A stretch of 64,000 nt of DNA from Papio anubis (GCF_008728515.1 NW_022166724.1:1-64000), one strand, 5' to 3'. Shown: positions 1-11,100, counted from the stretch's first letter. Made by a program: numbers and translations. Notes: generated by a model from the sequence alone, not told the origin.

Positions 1-269
1 CGCTCTGTCACCCAGGCTGGAGTACAGTGGCCGGATCTCGGCTCACAACAAGCTCCGCCTCCCGGGTTCATGCCATTCTCCTGCCTCAGCCTCCCGAGTA
101 GCTGGGACTACAGGCGCCCGCCACCTCGCCCGGCTAGTTTTTTGTATTTTTTAGTACAGACGGGGTTTCACCATGTTAGCCAGGATGGTCTCAATCTCCT
201 GACCTCGTGATCCACCCGTCTCGGCCTCCCAAAGTGCTGGGATTACAGGCTTGAGCCACCGCACCCGGC
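1..269 (-). repeat. AluY (OWM type), cut by window edge
   Basis: Antisense Alu whose poly-T end lies outside the window. The 'cggctagttttttg' and 'ggcttgagccacc' variants point to a young Old World monkey AluY lineage. It lies in the presumed first intron of ZFP3. Confidence 0.9.
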
Positions 270-289
270 AGGTACCAGGAGTGGGGTTC

Positions 290-581
290 TTTTTTCTTTT
301 CAGATGGAGTCTGGCTCTGTCGCCCAGGCTGGAGTACAATGGCACGATCTCAGATCACTGCATACTCCACCTCCCAGGTTCAAGCGATTCTCCCACCTCA
401 CCCTCCCGAGTAGCTGGGATTATAGGCACTCACCATCATGCCCAGCCAGTTTTTGTATTTTTGTAGAGATGAGGTTTCACCATGTTGGCCAGGCTGGTCT
501 TGAACTCCTGACCTCAAGTGATCTGCCCGCCTCGGCCTCCTGAAGTGCTGGGATTACAGGCATGAGCTACCATGCCCAGCT
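290..581 (-). repeat. AluS-like
   Basis: Full antisense Alu from the T-rich tail to 'catgcccagc', with more substitutions than the copy before it. Confidence 0.9.
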
Positions 582-1155
582 CATGTAGATTTTCATCTAG
601 GTAATATGGTCCTTTAGAAATTTTATTTCTTGTTGTTAATTAACAGATATCTGGTTTCTACATCAGTACTTTATGAATGAGGCTTTTTGAGCTTGCTTTC
701 CTTGGGCTCATTGAAAAGACAAATTTAGGTCTGCCAAGTTGAGGATCCTATTCTGAGCTATGGAGCCCCAGTAGAGGTCTGCCTGTCATCCCTAAACTGA
801 GGACCAGTGGTCAACCTGCACTCCTCCAGTAGCACCTCCGTCTTATCTCTCTTCAGAAACATTTAATTTCAGATTGAGAAAAGTGAGGAAGTGAGAAACG
901 GAAAGATAGGAAATTGTATTTGGGAACGTGAATTTAGGCTATGAGAAGTGGTGTTTCCATATGAGTCTGAGGCCTAATGTATGGCTGTGCCTCTGGAAAA
1001 ATCAACCAAATGGAGATTGGCTTTGATTGGTTTGTATGTGATAAAATACCCATAAAGCAGTATTTAACAAATGACATTGATATTGTGTTGCTGGCAGAAT
1101 GCAAAGTAAAATAATGATCAGAGCCAATAAGATTTAGTTGGGGAAGGCTTTCTGT
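582..1155. other. Intronic sequence without recognised feature
   Basis: AT-rich sequence with no coding signal and no repeat that I can name. It probably belongs to the intron upstream of the ZFP3 coding exon. Confidence 0.5.
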
Positions 1156-1452
1156 GTTTTTTTGAGATGGAGTCTTGCTCTGTTGCCCAGGCTGGAGTAC
1201 AGTGGAGTGATCTTGGCTCACTACAACCTGTGCCTCCTGGGCTCAAGTGATTCTCCTGCCTCACCCTCCCCAGTAGCTGGGACTACAGATGCACACCACC
1301 ACGCCCGGCTAACTTTTTTGTGTGTATTTTTAGTAGAGACAGGGTTTCACCATGTTGGCCAGGCTAGTCTCGAACTCCTGACCTCAGGTGATCTGCCTGC
1401 CTCAGTCTCCCAAAGTGCTGGGATTACAGGCATGAGCCACTGCGCCTGGCCA
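1156..1452 (-). repeat. AluS-like
   Basis: Full antisense dimeric Alu, from 'tttgagatggagtc' to 'gcgcctggcc'. Confidence 0.9.
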
Positions 1453-1476
1453 GGGGAGACTTTCTGAATTGCAGGG

Positions 1477-1800
1477 TTTTTTTTTGTTTTTTGTTTGTTT
1501 TTGTTTTTGTTTTTGTTTTGAGATAGAGGCTCGCTGTGTCGCCCAGGCTGGAGTATAGTGGCACAATCTCGGCTCACTGCAAGCTCCATCTCCCGGGTTC
1601 ACACCATTCTCCTGCCTCAGCCTCCTGAGTAGCTGGGACTACAGGCGCTTGCCATCATGCCCGGCTAATTTTTTGTGTTTTTAGTAGAGATGGAGTTTCA
1701 CCGTGTTAGGCAGGATGGTCTCGATCTCCTGACCTCGTGATCCGCCCACCTCTGCCTCCCAAAGTGCTGGGATTACAGGCGTGAGCCACCGCGCCCGGCC
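1477..1800 (-). repeat. AluY with degenerate T/G tail
   Basis: Antisense AluY with a long (T)nG tail (1477-1520) and a near-consensus body ending 'gcgcccggcc'. Confidence 0.92.
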
Positions 1801-2565
1801 CTGAATTTGAGTTTTAAACTAAGTCCTGGTTACTTGACTGGGGATAAATATATACCTAACTTCTGTTGTATCTTGTTTTTACTAAGAAAAAGTGACTTTC
1901 CATTTATTGTGGTACACACATCGGCTCTATGAATGCTGATTTTGTAAAGAACTAGATGATGGAAAAGAAGCAACTCTAGGAGGCATGAGGATGAAAAGGA
2001 AAGACCAGAAAGGGGGTTGGAAGCAGATGGAGACTGAAATGGCAGCTTGTGGAACTTGCTCTTGGGTAGGGATGACAGAGAATGTATTTAAGACAGTACT
2101 TCCCAACTCAGATGGTACCATGGAGGAAGAAGACAGCTAAATTCTCGACAGTGGATTCTTCAATGGTACAGATACACATTACCTATCATTTGCAAAGAGT
2201 TCAACAAAAAGGAGAAGTACAGTTTTTAGGTGCCCTCTCTTACTTCATGGGAAAATGAGAGAAGATGCTGCGATGGGGAAAGTTGAAGAAAGTTCCATCT
2301 CATTTTCGGGTGTAGCACAAAGAGCTTCTAAGACTTCAGGATTCCAGTAGGAGATCAGGTTCCTTCCAGGTGTCTGGGGAGGGGGACATTGCCAGGGCTT
2401 CCCTGATGAGTGACTGGAGGTGCCCGAGCCAGATGGTGTTAGTAAGCAACATCCTGTGGATAACGGGAGGCTGGGCAGAGAGAAGGGGAGTCCAAAGTCA
2501 CCCCCAAATCTCCACTTTTCCCCTTCCCTTACCACATGACTGCAGCCTCCTCTGCTGCTCAGGGT
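1801..2565. other. Intronic sequence without recognised feature
   Basis: Mixed-composition sequence. I see no splice-bounded exon, conserved ORF or named repeat. Confidence 0.45.
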
Positions 2566-2870
2566 CTTTTTCTTTTTCTTTTTTTTCTTTTTTTTTGAGA
2601 CAGAGTCTGGCTCACCAGCCGCCCAGGCGCTGGAAGTGCAGTGGCTGGGCGCTCACTCCTGGCTCCTTTCCAGGGACCAGCGCAATTCTCCTGCCTCAGC
2701 CTCCCGAGCAGCTGGGACTACAGGCGCCGCCACCTCGCCCGGCTTATTTTTTTTTGTATTTTAGTAGAGAGCCAGGGGTTTCACCGTGTTAGCCAGGATG
2801 AGTCTCGATCTCACAGATGCTTGACAGCTTCAGTGCTGGGATTACAGGCTTAGGCCACCCGGCGCCCGAC
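2566..2870 (-). repeat. Alu with scrambled bases
   Basis: Antisense Alu that keeps recognisable blocks ('cctgcctcagcctcccgagc', 'caccgtgttagccaggatg') but carries multi-base insertions and missing stretches between them, for example at 2605-2690 and 2795-2840. This is unlike ordinary substitution decay and resembles uncorrected long-read sequence. Confidence 0.8.
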
Positions 2871-3029
2871 CACAGGATCTTTTTTTTCTTCAGTGATCTC
2901 CTCCTTTCTTCACTCTTGACCCCTGTCTTTCTGCTGGAACTATTCCTTCTAATGTAAACATGTCCCTATCTCATCAGAGAAAAGCCATTCTCTATAGCAC
3001 TATCTTGAGTCTTCTCCTTCCGTCCACTT

Positions 3030-3311
3030 TTTTTTTTTTTTTTTTTTTTTTTGAGGCCGAGGTCCTCCATCTGTCGCCAGGCTGGAGTGCAATGGCGGAT
3101 CTCGGCTCACTGCAAGCTCCGCCCTCCCGGGTTCCGCCATTCTCCTGCCTCAGCCTCCCGAGTAGTTGGGACTACAGGCTCCCGCTCCCTCATGGGCACT
3201 GGCAGAGGCAGGGGTTTGCGTGCTAAGGCAGATCAGGTGACAAGAATCTCCGACATTGGTCAGCCGTCCGGCCAAAGTGCTGGATACAGGGCCGATACCG
3301 CGCCGGCTTTT
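3030..3311 (-). repeat. Alu with scrambled second half
   Basis: The poly-T and first 150 bases are a good antisense Alu. From about 3182 only islands such as 'gccaaagtgctgg' remain. It runs straight into the anomalous CpG-rich segment. Confidence 0.7.
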
Positions 3312-3690
3312 TTGAAACCGTGGGTCATTCGAACCGACGGTGCAGCCATCGGTCTGAATCGCCAGTTCGCCGATATCATCCGACGACATTTTCGTTCTTT
3401 GCTGCTCTTGCGTTTTGAGATGATCTGGGGCGGACCGCGGCGAATGGATCACCCATCTATCCGCCTCCGGTTGCGCTGGATCCTGTGCTCAACGCCAGTT
3501 CGGAACACGAGCCAGGCGCGGCGTTGAAGGTGGGACCGTCGGGAGGATCGAATGAATGGATGCGTTTCCGTGACCCTCAAACCTCGGCGATGCTTCCGGA
3601 CCAGCCAGGCAGGTGGGCCTTTCATTCCGCCGCCAGATCTCAGCTACGTTGGTGTTCTGCAGGGCGGGTCTTGGGCTGGGCTGCCGGTGG
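3312..3690. other. CpG-rich non-primate-like segment of unknown origin
   Basis: About 380 bp with dozens of CpG dinucleotides and no CpG depletion, unlike everything around it and unlike any primate repeat I know. On the + strand the frame through 3422-3700 is stop-free with G/C-ending codons, giving a peptide that contains ALDPVLNASSEHEPG and SNEWMRFRDPQTS. Another frame is open from 3051 to 3527. It is flanked on both sides by scrambled Alu sequence. I cannot name a protein family. Likely explanations are foreign (bacterial) contamination or a chimeric read placed in an assembly gap; a real horizontal insertion is much less likely. Confidence 0.55.
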
Positions 3691-3931
3691 CTTCGGATCT
3701 CAGCTGCAAGCTCCGCCTCCCGCCATTCTCACCTCAGCCTCCTGTGAGTAGCTGGGAGCTACAGGCGCCACATACCCTGCCCGGCCTAGTTTTTTGGCCA
3801 TTTTTTTGTAGAGGCGGGGTTTCACCGTGTTAATACAGGTTGGTCTGGATCTCCTGACACAAGTGATTAGCCCTCTTTCGGCCTCCCAAAGTGCTGGGAT
3901 TGCACAGGCTTGAGCTACAGCATACGGCTCA
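3691..3931 (-). repeat. Alu with scrambled bases
   Basis: Antisense Alu body ('tcagctgcaagctccgcctc' to 'ggcttgagctaca') with many short insertions and losses. Its poly-T and right-arm start are missing, replaced by the CpG-rich segment. Confidence 0.75.
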
Positions 3932-4111
3932 TTTTTTTTTTTTGAGATGGAGTCTGGCTCTGTTGCCCAGGCTACAGATTGCAGTGGCTGGCGATCTCGG
4001 CTCCTCTGGCTCACGCCACCTCCCAGTTCGCCATTCTCCTGCCTCCAGTCTCCCTGGAGCTTCGGACTGAAGAAACCCACCTTTTTAGCCTTAATTTTTT
4101 TGTATTTTCTT
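3932..4111 (-). repeat. Alu, first part, split by a younger Alu
   Basis: Antisense Alu right arm, scrambled at 3975-4080. Its left arm continues at 4391 after the nested insertion. Confidence 0.7.
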
Positions 4112-4390
4112 TTTCTTTTTTCTTTTTTTTTTTTGCAGAATGAGTCTGCATCTATCACCAGGCTACCTGGAGTGCAGTGGCGGATCTCAGCTCACTGCAA
4201 GCCTCCCGGGGTTCCGCGCCATTCTCCTGCTTCAGCCTCGGTAGCTGGAGACTACGAAGCCGCCACCTCGCCGTGGTGAGCGGGGTTTCACTGTGTTAGC
4301 CAGAATGGTCTCGATCTCCTGACCTCGTGATCCGCCCGTCTCGGCCTCCCAAAGTGCTGGGATTACAGGCTTGAGCCACCGTGCCCGGCC
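4112..4390 (-). repeat. AluY nested in an older Alu
   Basis: Antisense AluY, noisy in its first 150 bases and clean afterwards. The host motif 'ttttttgtattttc' is present on both sides (about 4097-4110 and 4395-4408), as expected for a target-site duplication. Confidence 0.75.
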
Positions 4391-4525
4391 TTTTTTTTTG
4401 TATTTTCAGTAGAGACGGGGTTTTACCGTGTTCACCAGGATGATCTCGATCTCCTGACCTCGTGATCCACCCATCTCGGCCTCCCAAAGTGCTGGGATTA
4501 CAGGCGTGAGCCACCGCGCCCGGCG
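4391..4525 (-). repeat. Alu, second part
   Basis: Left arm of the Alu that begins at 3932, ending 'gcgcccggcg'. Confidence 0.8.
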
Positions 4526-5374
4526 TAACCCCTTGGTTTAGAAAAACCATCCCATAGTTGTGCATTGTCTGAAGGATGAAGTTCCATACATGCCCACACC
4601 CCCTTGAGAATCACCTTCCACAATGAACACTCTCACTGACGCAGGATTGTATTCCTCAGATTTGCTGTAGTGCACAAATATACTGCCCTAAGCAAAGGCC
4701 ACTTGAATATTAGTTCCAGGTTGTTTACCATCTGAACAAAGGTCAAGCTTATTCTCCTGACATTTGGACCCCTTGTCTGTGGTGGGGACAGCTAAATCCC
4801 CAGGACAATTTTATTAGGAATAGGTTTGGCCTCATATAATAACAAAACCCCCCCGATATCTTAAGCAAGGCAAAAGCTTATTTCTCTCTTGGATAAATGA
4901 AGTCCAGAGGCTGGCATTCCAGGAATGGTATGGCAGTGCCATGGAGTCATCAGGGACCCAGGTTCCTTCCAGCTATGATCCCCAGTCCTAGGGTATACCA
5001 GTATACTCATGGTCTAGGATGGTGTCCAGCTATCACATCATGCTCTGGGAACAGCATGGAAGACAAGATGGAATAAATGTATCCCCTCATCCTTCAGATT
5101 TCCTAGTAGTCCCATGTGTTTTCATTTGCCTCTCACTGTCTCATTGGGTAGAATATGATCATGCGGCCAATCCCAACTGCAAAAATTAAAAAGCTGGGGA
5201 ATGTGTTTTTTTTTAGCTAGGCTAATTGCCACACTACATAAATTTATTATTCTATTATCAGGCAATGGGGAATAAGAGATATTGGGGTAGGCAACTAAAC
5301 ATTTTTGCCACAACTAAAAATCTTTCTAAAAGTTTAAAAAATGTACTCCCCCCGCCCCCCACCGCCACCCAAGA
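4526..5374. other. Intronic spacer; part looks like an old repeat
   Basis: No coding signal. The stretch at about 4860-5110 reads like a widespread old mammalian repeat, but I cannot assign a family. Confidence 0.35.
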
Positions 5375-5523
5375 AACAAGGTGTCTTGTTCTGTTGCCCA
5401 GGCTGGAGTGCAGTGGCACAATCACGGCTCATTGCAACCTTGACCTCCTGGGCTCGAGTGACCCTCCTACCTCAGCCTCCCCAGTAGCTGAGACTACAGA
5501 CACATGCCTCTGCCCCTGGCCAA
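5375..5523 (-). repeat. AluJ-type partial copy
   Basis: Diverged antisense single-arm Alu interrupted at its A-rich linker by the next copy. Confidence 0.75.
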
Positions 5524-5800
5524 TTTTTTTTTTGAGACGGAGTCTCGCTCTGTCACCCAGGCTGGAGTGCAGTGGCGCCATCTCAGCTCACTGCAAGCTC
5601 CGCCTGCCGGGTTCACACCATTCTCCTGCCTCAGCCTCCCAAGTAGCCCGCCACCACGCCTGGCTAATTTTTTTGTATTTTTAGTAGAGACGGGGTTTCA
5701 CCATGTTAGCCAGGATGGTCTCGATCTCCTGACCTTGTGATCTGCCCGCCTCGGCCTCCCAAAGTGCTGCGATTACAGGCGTGAGCCACCGCGCCCGGCC
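5524..5800 (-). repeat. AluY
   Basis: Near-consensus antisense AluY with a short internal loss near 'caagtagcccgccacc'. Confidence 0.9.
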
Positions 5801-6640
5801 CAAAAATGTACTCTCTAAGATTTATGAAGGTATTAAGAAAATACTATAAGAGAGCTGATTACAAAATATGTAATTATCAACAGCATTAGTATATATAAAA
5901 GTAATAGCCAGTTACAAAATGTAAAAAGGAAAAGAGGTACAGAGACATGATGAACATAAAAACAACGTCAGAATAAGTTTGGACTACAAATTTATACTAA
6001 AGTTTACTTGGGAAGATATGAGAATAGACGGGAAAGGTCTGAAAAAGAAAACTGAGAGAGAACTTTCTCTAGCATATATTAAAAATGTTAATAAAGCTAA
6101 CAGGGGCCGGGCGCGGTGGCTCAAGCCTGTAATCCCAGCACTTTGGGAGGCCGAGACGGGCGGATCACGAGGTCAGGAGATCGAGACCATCCTGGTTAAT
6201 ATGGTGAAACCCCGTCTCTACTAAAAAGTACAAAAAAAAAAAAAAAAACTAGCCAGGCAAGGTGGCGGGCGCCTGTAGTCCCAGCTACTTGGGAGGCTGA
6301 GGCAGGAGAATGGCGTGAACCCGGGAGGCAGAGCTTGTAGTGAGCTGAGATCTGGCCACTGCACTCCAGCCTGGGCGATAGAGCGAAACTCCGTCTCAAA
6401 AAAAAAAAAAATAAAATAAAATAAAGCTAACAGGTTGAACTGTTTGATATTAGAGAAGACACAGATCAGTGGAACGGAATAGAATCCGGAAGTTGGCCCA
6501 AATATAGATGGATATTTAGACTATGGAGTAGGTGGCATTTTAAATCAGTAGGGGAGAGAATTATTCAGTAAATGGTATTGACACAATTCACTAGCCATCT
6601 GGAGAAGATTAAAGCCAGTGGCTCGAAACATCAGGGAGTC
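5801..6640 (+). repeat. Probable old L1 ORF2 relic around an Alu
   Basis: The parts at 5801-6104 and 6421-6640 contain degraded L1 ORF2 3'-type text ('cagatcagtggaacggaata', 'tggatatttagactatg'). They are one locus split by the Alu at 6105-6420. Confidence 0.5.
6105..6420 (+). repeat. AluY insertion with target-site duplication
   Basis: Full-length sense AluY of the Old World monkey type. The 14-base direct repeat 'ataaagctaacagg' flanks it exactly at 6091-6104 and 6421-6434. Confidence 0.95.
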
Positions 6641-6830
6641 AAAAGGTGGTGCTTCTGTGCTAGTTTCAGTTAAGACACATTCACCTTTTGAAGGGGTGAG
6701 CCCTGTATGTCCCCTCTGCTGCTCTACACAGCTGATGAGTACCAGAGAACAGGACTAAGAATAGTCCTCTTGTTACTCATTTTGCCGTTACTTCCCCTAT
6801 ACACCCAAAAGTTATTTCTATTAACTTGTC

Positions 6831-7125
6831 CTTTTTTTTTTTTTTTCTTTTTTTTTTGAGACAGGGTCTCACTCTGTCACCCAGGCTGGAGTGCAGTGGT
6901 GCAGTCTCAACTCACTGCAACCTCTGCCTCCCTGGTTCAAGTGATTGTCCTGCCTCAGCCCCCCAAGAAGCTAGGAATACAGGTGCCCGCCACTATGCCC
7001 AGTTAATTTTTGTATTTTTAGTAGACAGGGTTTCACCATGTTGCCCAGGTTGGTCTTGAACTCCTGAGCTCAAGTGATCCACCCACCTCGACCTCCCAAA
7101 GTGCTGGGATTACAGGTGTGAACCA
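6831..7125 (-). repeat. AluS-like
   Basis: Complete antisense Alu with a long T tail. Confidence 0.9.
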
Positions 7126-7424
7126 CCATGTCATTTCTGTCCCTTCTTTCAACATTTATCATATACCTATCTATTAATATGGCCACCATTTTCCCTAGAT
7201 GTTTTCTTTATCACCTTCAAGTTCTATCCCAACTCACCATTAATGTTATGGAACTTTTTTTAAATCAGCATCTCCTTACCATCCATCTCCTACTTCTCTC
7301 TTGAAATCTCTTCTCACTCCTGTTAGTCAGCATCCACTGTTTAGCATGTCCACCATAATCCTAAATCTTTACCTTCTTTTTGGCAGCATGCTGTCATGTC
7401 ACCAGATACCAAGACTGTTTTGTT

Positions 7425-7540
7425 GTTCTGAGACAGGGTCTTTCTTTGTCACTCAGGCTGAAGTGCAGTGGTGTGTTTCAGCTCACTGCAGCCTTGACCT
7501 CCCCAGGCTCAAGCAATCCCCTGCCTCAGCTGCCCTCTTC
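7425..7540 (-). repeat. Alu monomer fragment
   Basis: Diverged antisense arm ('gagacagggtctttctttg' to 'cctgcctcagctgcc') just upstream of the ZFP3 coding exon. Confidence 0.75.
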
Positions 7541-7640
7541 CCCTTACCAAGAGTGTTTTTGAGTGCTATGAGAACTACATCAAAGCTCTGTTCTCCTACA
7601 GTGTTAGCTTCATTTCACTATGATACAGTCCCTTCACATA

Positions 7641-7660
7641 CTTACCCTTTCTCGTTTCAG
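7641..7660 (+). promoter_or_regulatory. ZFP3: 3' splice site of the ZFP3 coding exon
   Basis: A pyrimidine run 'ccctttctcgttt' followed by CAG ends at 7660. The exon would begin at 7661, eight bases before the ATG, the usual layout for this single-coding-exon gene class. Confidence 0.85.
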
Positions 7661-7668
7661 ATTGTGAG

Positions 7669-9183
7669 ATGGGGACTGAGAACAAGGAGGTGATTCCCAA
7701 GGAAGAAATTTCTGAAGAATCTGAGCCACATGGGTCAATATTAGAAAAATTTCCAAAAGTGGTTTACCAAGGTGATGAGTTTGGAGCAGGATGTGAAGAA
7801 GACAGGTTGGAGGGACATTCGAGAGAGGAGTCCATGGAAGAGGTTATAGAGCAGATGTCTCCTCAGGAGAGAGACTTTCCATCAGGGTTGATGATCTTTA
7901 AGAAATCACCCTCAAGTGAGAAAGACCAGGAGAAGAATGAGAGTGAGAGAGGCTGCAGTCCCAGCGCAAATCTGGTTACACATCAGGGAGCTACTACAAC
8001 AGAGGGAGTAAGCGCATTTGCTACCTCTGGCCAAAACTTCATAGAGATTTTAGAATCTCACAAAACACAGAGAAGTTCTGTGGGAGAAAAGCCTCACGCG
8101 TGTAAAGAGTGTGGGAAAGCCTTTAATCAGAACTCACATCTCATCCAGCATATGAGAGTTCACAGTGGAGAAAAACCCTTTGAATGCCAAGAATGTGGAA
8201 AGACATTCGGAACTAATTCGAGCCTTCGACGGCACCTGAGAATTCATGCTGGAGAAAAACCCTTTGCTTGTAATGAATGTGGAAAGGCCTTCATTCAGAG
8301 TTCACATCTTATCCACCATCATAGAATTCATACTGGAGAGAGGCCCTATAAATGTGAAGAATGTGGTAAAGCCTTCAGTCAAAATTCAGCCCTTATTCTA
8401 CACCAGAGAATCCATACTGGAGAGAAACCATATGAATGTAATGAATGTGGGAAGACCTTTAGGGTTAGTTCACAGCTTATTCAGCATCAGAGAATTCATA
8501 CTGAAGAAAGATACCATGAATGCAACGAGTGTGGCAAAGCCTTCAAGCATAGCTCAGGCCTTATCAGACACCAGAAAATTCATACTGGAGAAAAACCGTA
8601 TCTGTGTAATGAATGTGGGAAGGGCTTTGGTCAGAGTTCGGAGCTTATCCGGCATCAGAGAATTCATACAGGGGACAAACCCTATGAATGTAATGAATGT
8701 GGGAAAACTTTCGGCCAGAACTCAGAGATTATTAGACATATTAGAATTCATACTGGTGAGAAGCCCTATGTATGTAAGGAATGTGGGAAGGCCTTCAGGG
8801 GAAACTCAGAACTTCTTAGACATGAGAGAATTCACACTGGAGAGAAACCCTATGAATGCTTTGAGTGTGGAAAGGCTTTCAGGCGGACCTCTCACCTGAT
8901 TGTCCACCAGAGAATTCATACTGGAGAGAAACCCCATCAGTGTAATGAGTGTGCAAGAACCTTTTGGGATAATTCTGAGCTGCTTCTCCACCAGAAAATT
9001 CATATTGGAGAGAAACCTTATGAATGTAGTGAGTGTGAGAAAACATTTAGCCAGCATTCCCAACTTATCATACATCAGAGAATTCACACTGGAGAGAAGC
9101 CTTATGAGTGCCAAGAATGTCAAAAGACTTTTAGTCGGAGCTCTCACCTCCTCCGACATCAAAGTGTTCACTGTATGGAGTAA
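7669..9183 (+). CDS. ZFP3: Zinc finger protein ZFP3
   Basis: Nuclear sequence-specific DNA-binding protein of the C2H2 class; its targets are not deducible here. The 504-residue ORF is complete, with start at the first ATG after the splice acceptor and TAA stop at 9181-9183. Residues 1-142 are an acidic, serine-rich leader with no KRAB or SCAN domain. Thirteen uninterrupted fingers of 28-residue period run from residue 143 to 501, all with CxxC and HxxxH ligands in place; most linkers are TGEKP, with variants TEERY after finger 5, TGDKP after finger 7 and IGEKP after finger 11. The size and finger count fit human ZFP3 (about 502 residues, 13 fingers), and the neighbour ZNF232 is its neighbour on human 17p13.2. 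No frameshift or missing ligand. Identification is from recall of the family. Confidence 0.93.
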   Translation: MGTENKEVIPKEEISEESEPHGSILEKFPKVVYQGDEFGAGCEEDRLEGHSREESMEEVIEQMSPQERDFPSGLMIFKKSPSSEKDQEKNESERGCSPSANLVTHQGATTTEGVSAFATSGQNFIEILESHKTQRSSVGEKPHACKECGKAFNQNSHLIQHMRVHSGEKPFECQECGKTFGTNSSLRRHLRIHAGEKPFACNECGKAFIQSSHLIHHHRIHTGERPYKCEECGKAFSQNSALILHQRIHTGEKPYECNECGKTFRVSSQLIQHQRIHTEERYHECNECGKAFKHSSGLIRHQKIHTGEKPYLCNECGKGFGQSSELIRHQRIHTGDKPYECNECGKTFGQNSEIIRHIRIHTGEKPYVCKECGKAFRGNSELLRHERIHTGEKPYECFECGKAFRRTSHLIVHQRIHTGEKPHQCNECARTFWDNSELLLHQKIHIGEKPYECSECEKTFSQHSQLIIHQRIHTGEKPYECQECQKTFSRSSHLLRHQSVHCME

Positions 9184-9338
9184 TCTGCAAAATAGGAAAG
9201 TTTTTAGGGGAAAAGCTAAAGTCCAACATATTCATTTGTTTATACTATGTGTCCCAAGTATTCAAATCAAATGAATGGACAGAATCTCTGTCCTCCCACT
9301 GATCTTAAACAGTGGGTTGAAGAAGATGAGGCACTTTT

Positions 9339-9488
9339 TTTTTTTTTTTTTTTTTAAGTGGTGGGGTGTTGCTCTGTTGCCCAGGATGGGATGCAGTGGC
9401 ACAATCATAACTGACTGCTTCCTTGAACTGCTGGGCTCAAGCAGTCCTCCTGCCTCAGCCTTCCAAGTAGCTAGGATTGCAGGTACTA
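9339..9488 (-). repeat. Free left Alu monomer (FLAM-like) with target-site duplication
   Basis: Single-arm antisense Alu relative. The flanking repeat 'atgaggcactttt' is at 9326-9338 and 9489-9501. It sits in the ZFP3 3' region. Confidence 0.8.
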
Positions 9489-9820
9489 ATGAGGCACTTT
9501 TATGAATTATTCATTGAGAGGTTTCAATGTACTGAGTTAAATCGAAAAGCTATTTCAGGCCTTAATTTCCCCTCTGTCCTTCTTCCTTTCCCTTCTCCTC
9601 CCCCAGTGGATCACATAACAAACATTAAGGGTCTGTACCAGCCATCTTTCCTCAATTACTCTTCAGCAAAATTGTGGGAACAGGATTCCACCACCTCCTA
9701 AGAATGACAGAGTTGACTCACTGAATGTTACCCCCTGAAACATTAGAAAGTCATAACTTAGAAGACACACCTCATTTCTCCTGTCCACTGTTTAGCACTG
9801 GAATAATTTAGTAAGTTTTT

Positions 9821-10123
9821 GTTTTTGTTTTTGTTTTTTTGAGACGGAGTCTTGCTCAGACGCCCAGGCTGGAGTGCAGCGGCGCGATCTCGGCTCACTG
9901 CAAGCTCCGCCTCCCGGGTTCACGCCATTCTCCTGTCTCAGCCTCCCCAGTAGCTGGAACTACAGGCGCCCGCCACCTCGCCCGGCTAATTTTTTTTGTA
10001 TTTTTAGTAGAGACGGGGTTTCACCGTGTTAGCCAGGATGGTCTCGATCTCCTGACCTCGTGATCCGCCCATCTTGGCCTCCCAAAGTGCTGGGATTACA
10101 GGCGTGAGCCACCGCGCCCGGCC
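9821..10123 (-). repeat. AluY with target-site duplication
   Basis: Near-consensus antisense AluY. The direct repeat 'aatttagtaagttttt' occurs at 9805-9820 and 10124-10139. Confidence 0.95.
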
Positions 10124-10717
10124 AATTTAGTAAGTTTTTATTAGCTTCAAAATTTTCCAGCCCTGCTATCAAGTTACTTTAGAAGATGGCAGCATTAATG
10201 AAGAAGCAGGGTCATTTCACATCTGTTAGGCTTCCTTATTCATCTGAAGAGGCTGCCATGATGGAGGAACTGCCAGGCAATTTACAACAGGGTTATAAGT
10301 GAAGGCCTTAGCATCCAGAGGGGCCGATTAGGCAACAACAGGGGATAAACAATTGAGGTCACACTACTTGGCACAGGCAGAAGCAGCTATTCAGGAGCTG
10401 TCCACGCTTCAGGGGTGCTCAGACTGACTGCTCCTAAGAATTCTGCTGCATACATTTTTGGCCCCATCTCCTGCCACTGCTGACAGATACTGTGACGGGA
10501 AGTAGTAGAGAGGACTGTGGCTTCGCCTCCTCCAGGCACCTGGCTACAGTGGTGAGCCAGTGCACCTGATGACAAACCAGGGTCTGGCCTTGCCAAAGCA
10601 CTTCAGTTCTCATTACCTGGACCCCACTGGAGGCCCTGGCTAAGTCAGGATGTGGCAGCCTCTTCTTGGTTTTCCCCCTTGGCCTTGAAATTCTTTTTTC
10701 TTGAATAACTTTTAAAA

Positions 10718-10836
10718 AACAGAGATAAGGTCTTGCTGTGTTGCCCAGGCTGGTCTTGAACGCCTGGGCTCCAGTGACCTTTTTGCCTCCGCTTCCCAAA
10801 GTATTGAGATTACAGGTGTGAACTACCATGCCCAGA
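10718..10836 (-). repeat. Alu arm fragment (FRAM/FLAM-like)
   Basis: Diverged antisense single arm, 'ttgctgtgttgcccaggctg' to 'actaccatgcccag'. Confidence 0.75.
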
Positions 10837-10959
10837 CTTGAAATTGTTTCTTCACCATCACTGCATGTTTTTTGTGTTCTCTATTTATTTCTTCTTTAAG
10901 GAAACACAGCCTCCATTTTTTATGTGTCCATGTTTCTGAGGCAGTGGCTGTTAGTGGGA

Positions 10960-11100
10960 ATTGCACTAATGGGGGTCCAGCAGGCCTGGGGTCTGGTCTT
11001 AGTGCTAGACCTTGAATAAGGCACTTCACCTGCTGGTCTCCAATTTTCTCATCTGCAAAATGGAAGAGTTGAACTAAATGATTGCTAAAGTTTCAACCAG
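10960..11100 (+). repeat. MIR
   Basis: Contains the MIR core phrase 'tctcatctgcaaaatgga' with typical flanks. Confidence 0.75.

Noticed and set aside
3051..3527. 158-codon ORF through the CpG-rich block as a host gene
   Set aside because: It starts in an Alu and has no splice or promoter context; origin as contaminant or artefact is more likely.
8060..9180. Regular 84-base periodicity resembling a direct-repeat array
   Set aside because: It is the zinc-finger coding repeat of ZFP3, not a CRISPR array or satellite.
8246..9274. Second + strand ORFs overlapping ZFP3
   Set aside because: They are out-of-frame shadows of the finger repeat, whose 84-base period keeps alternative frames open.
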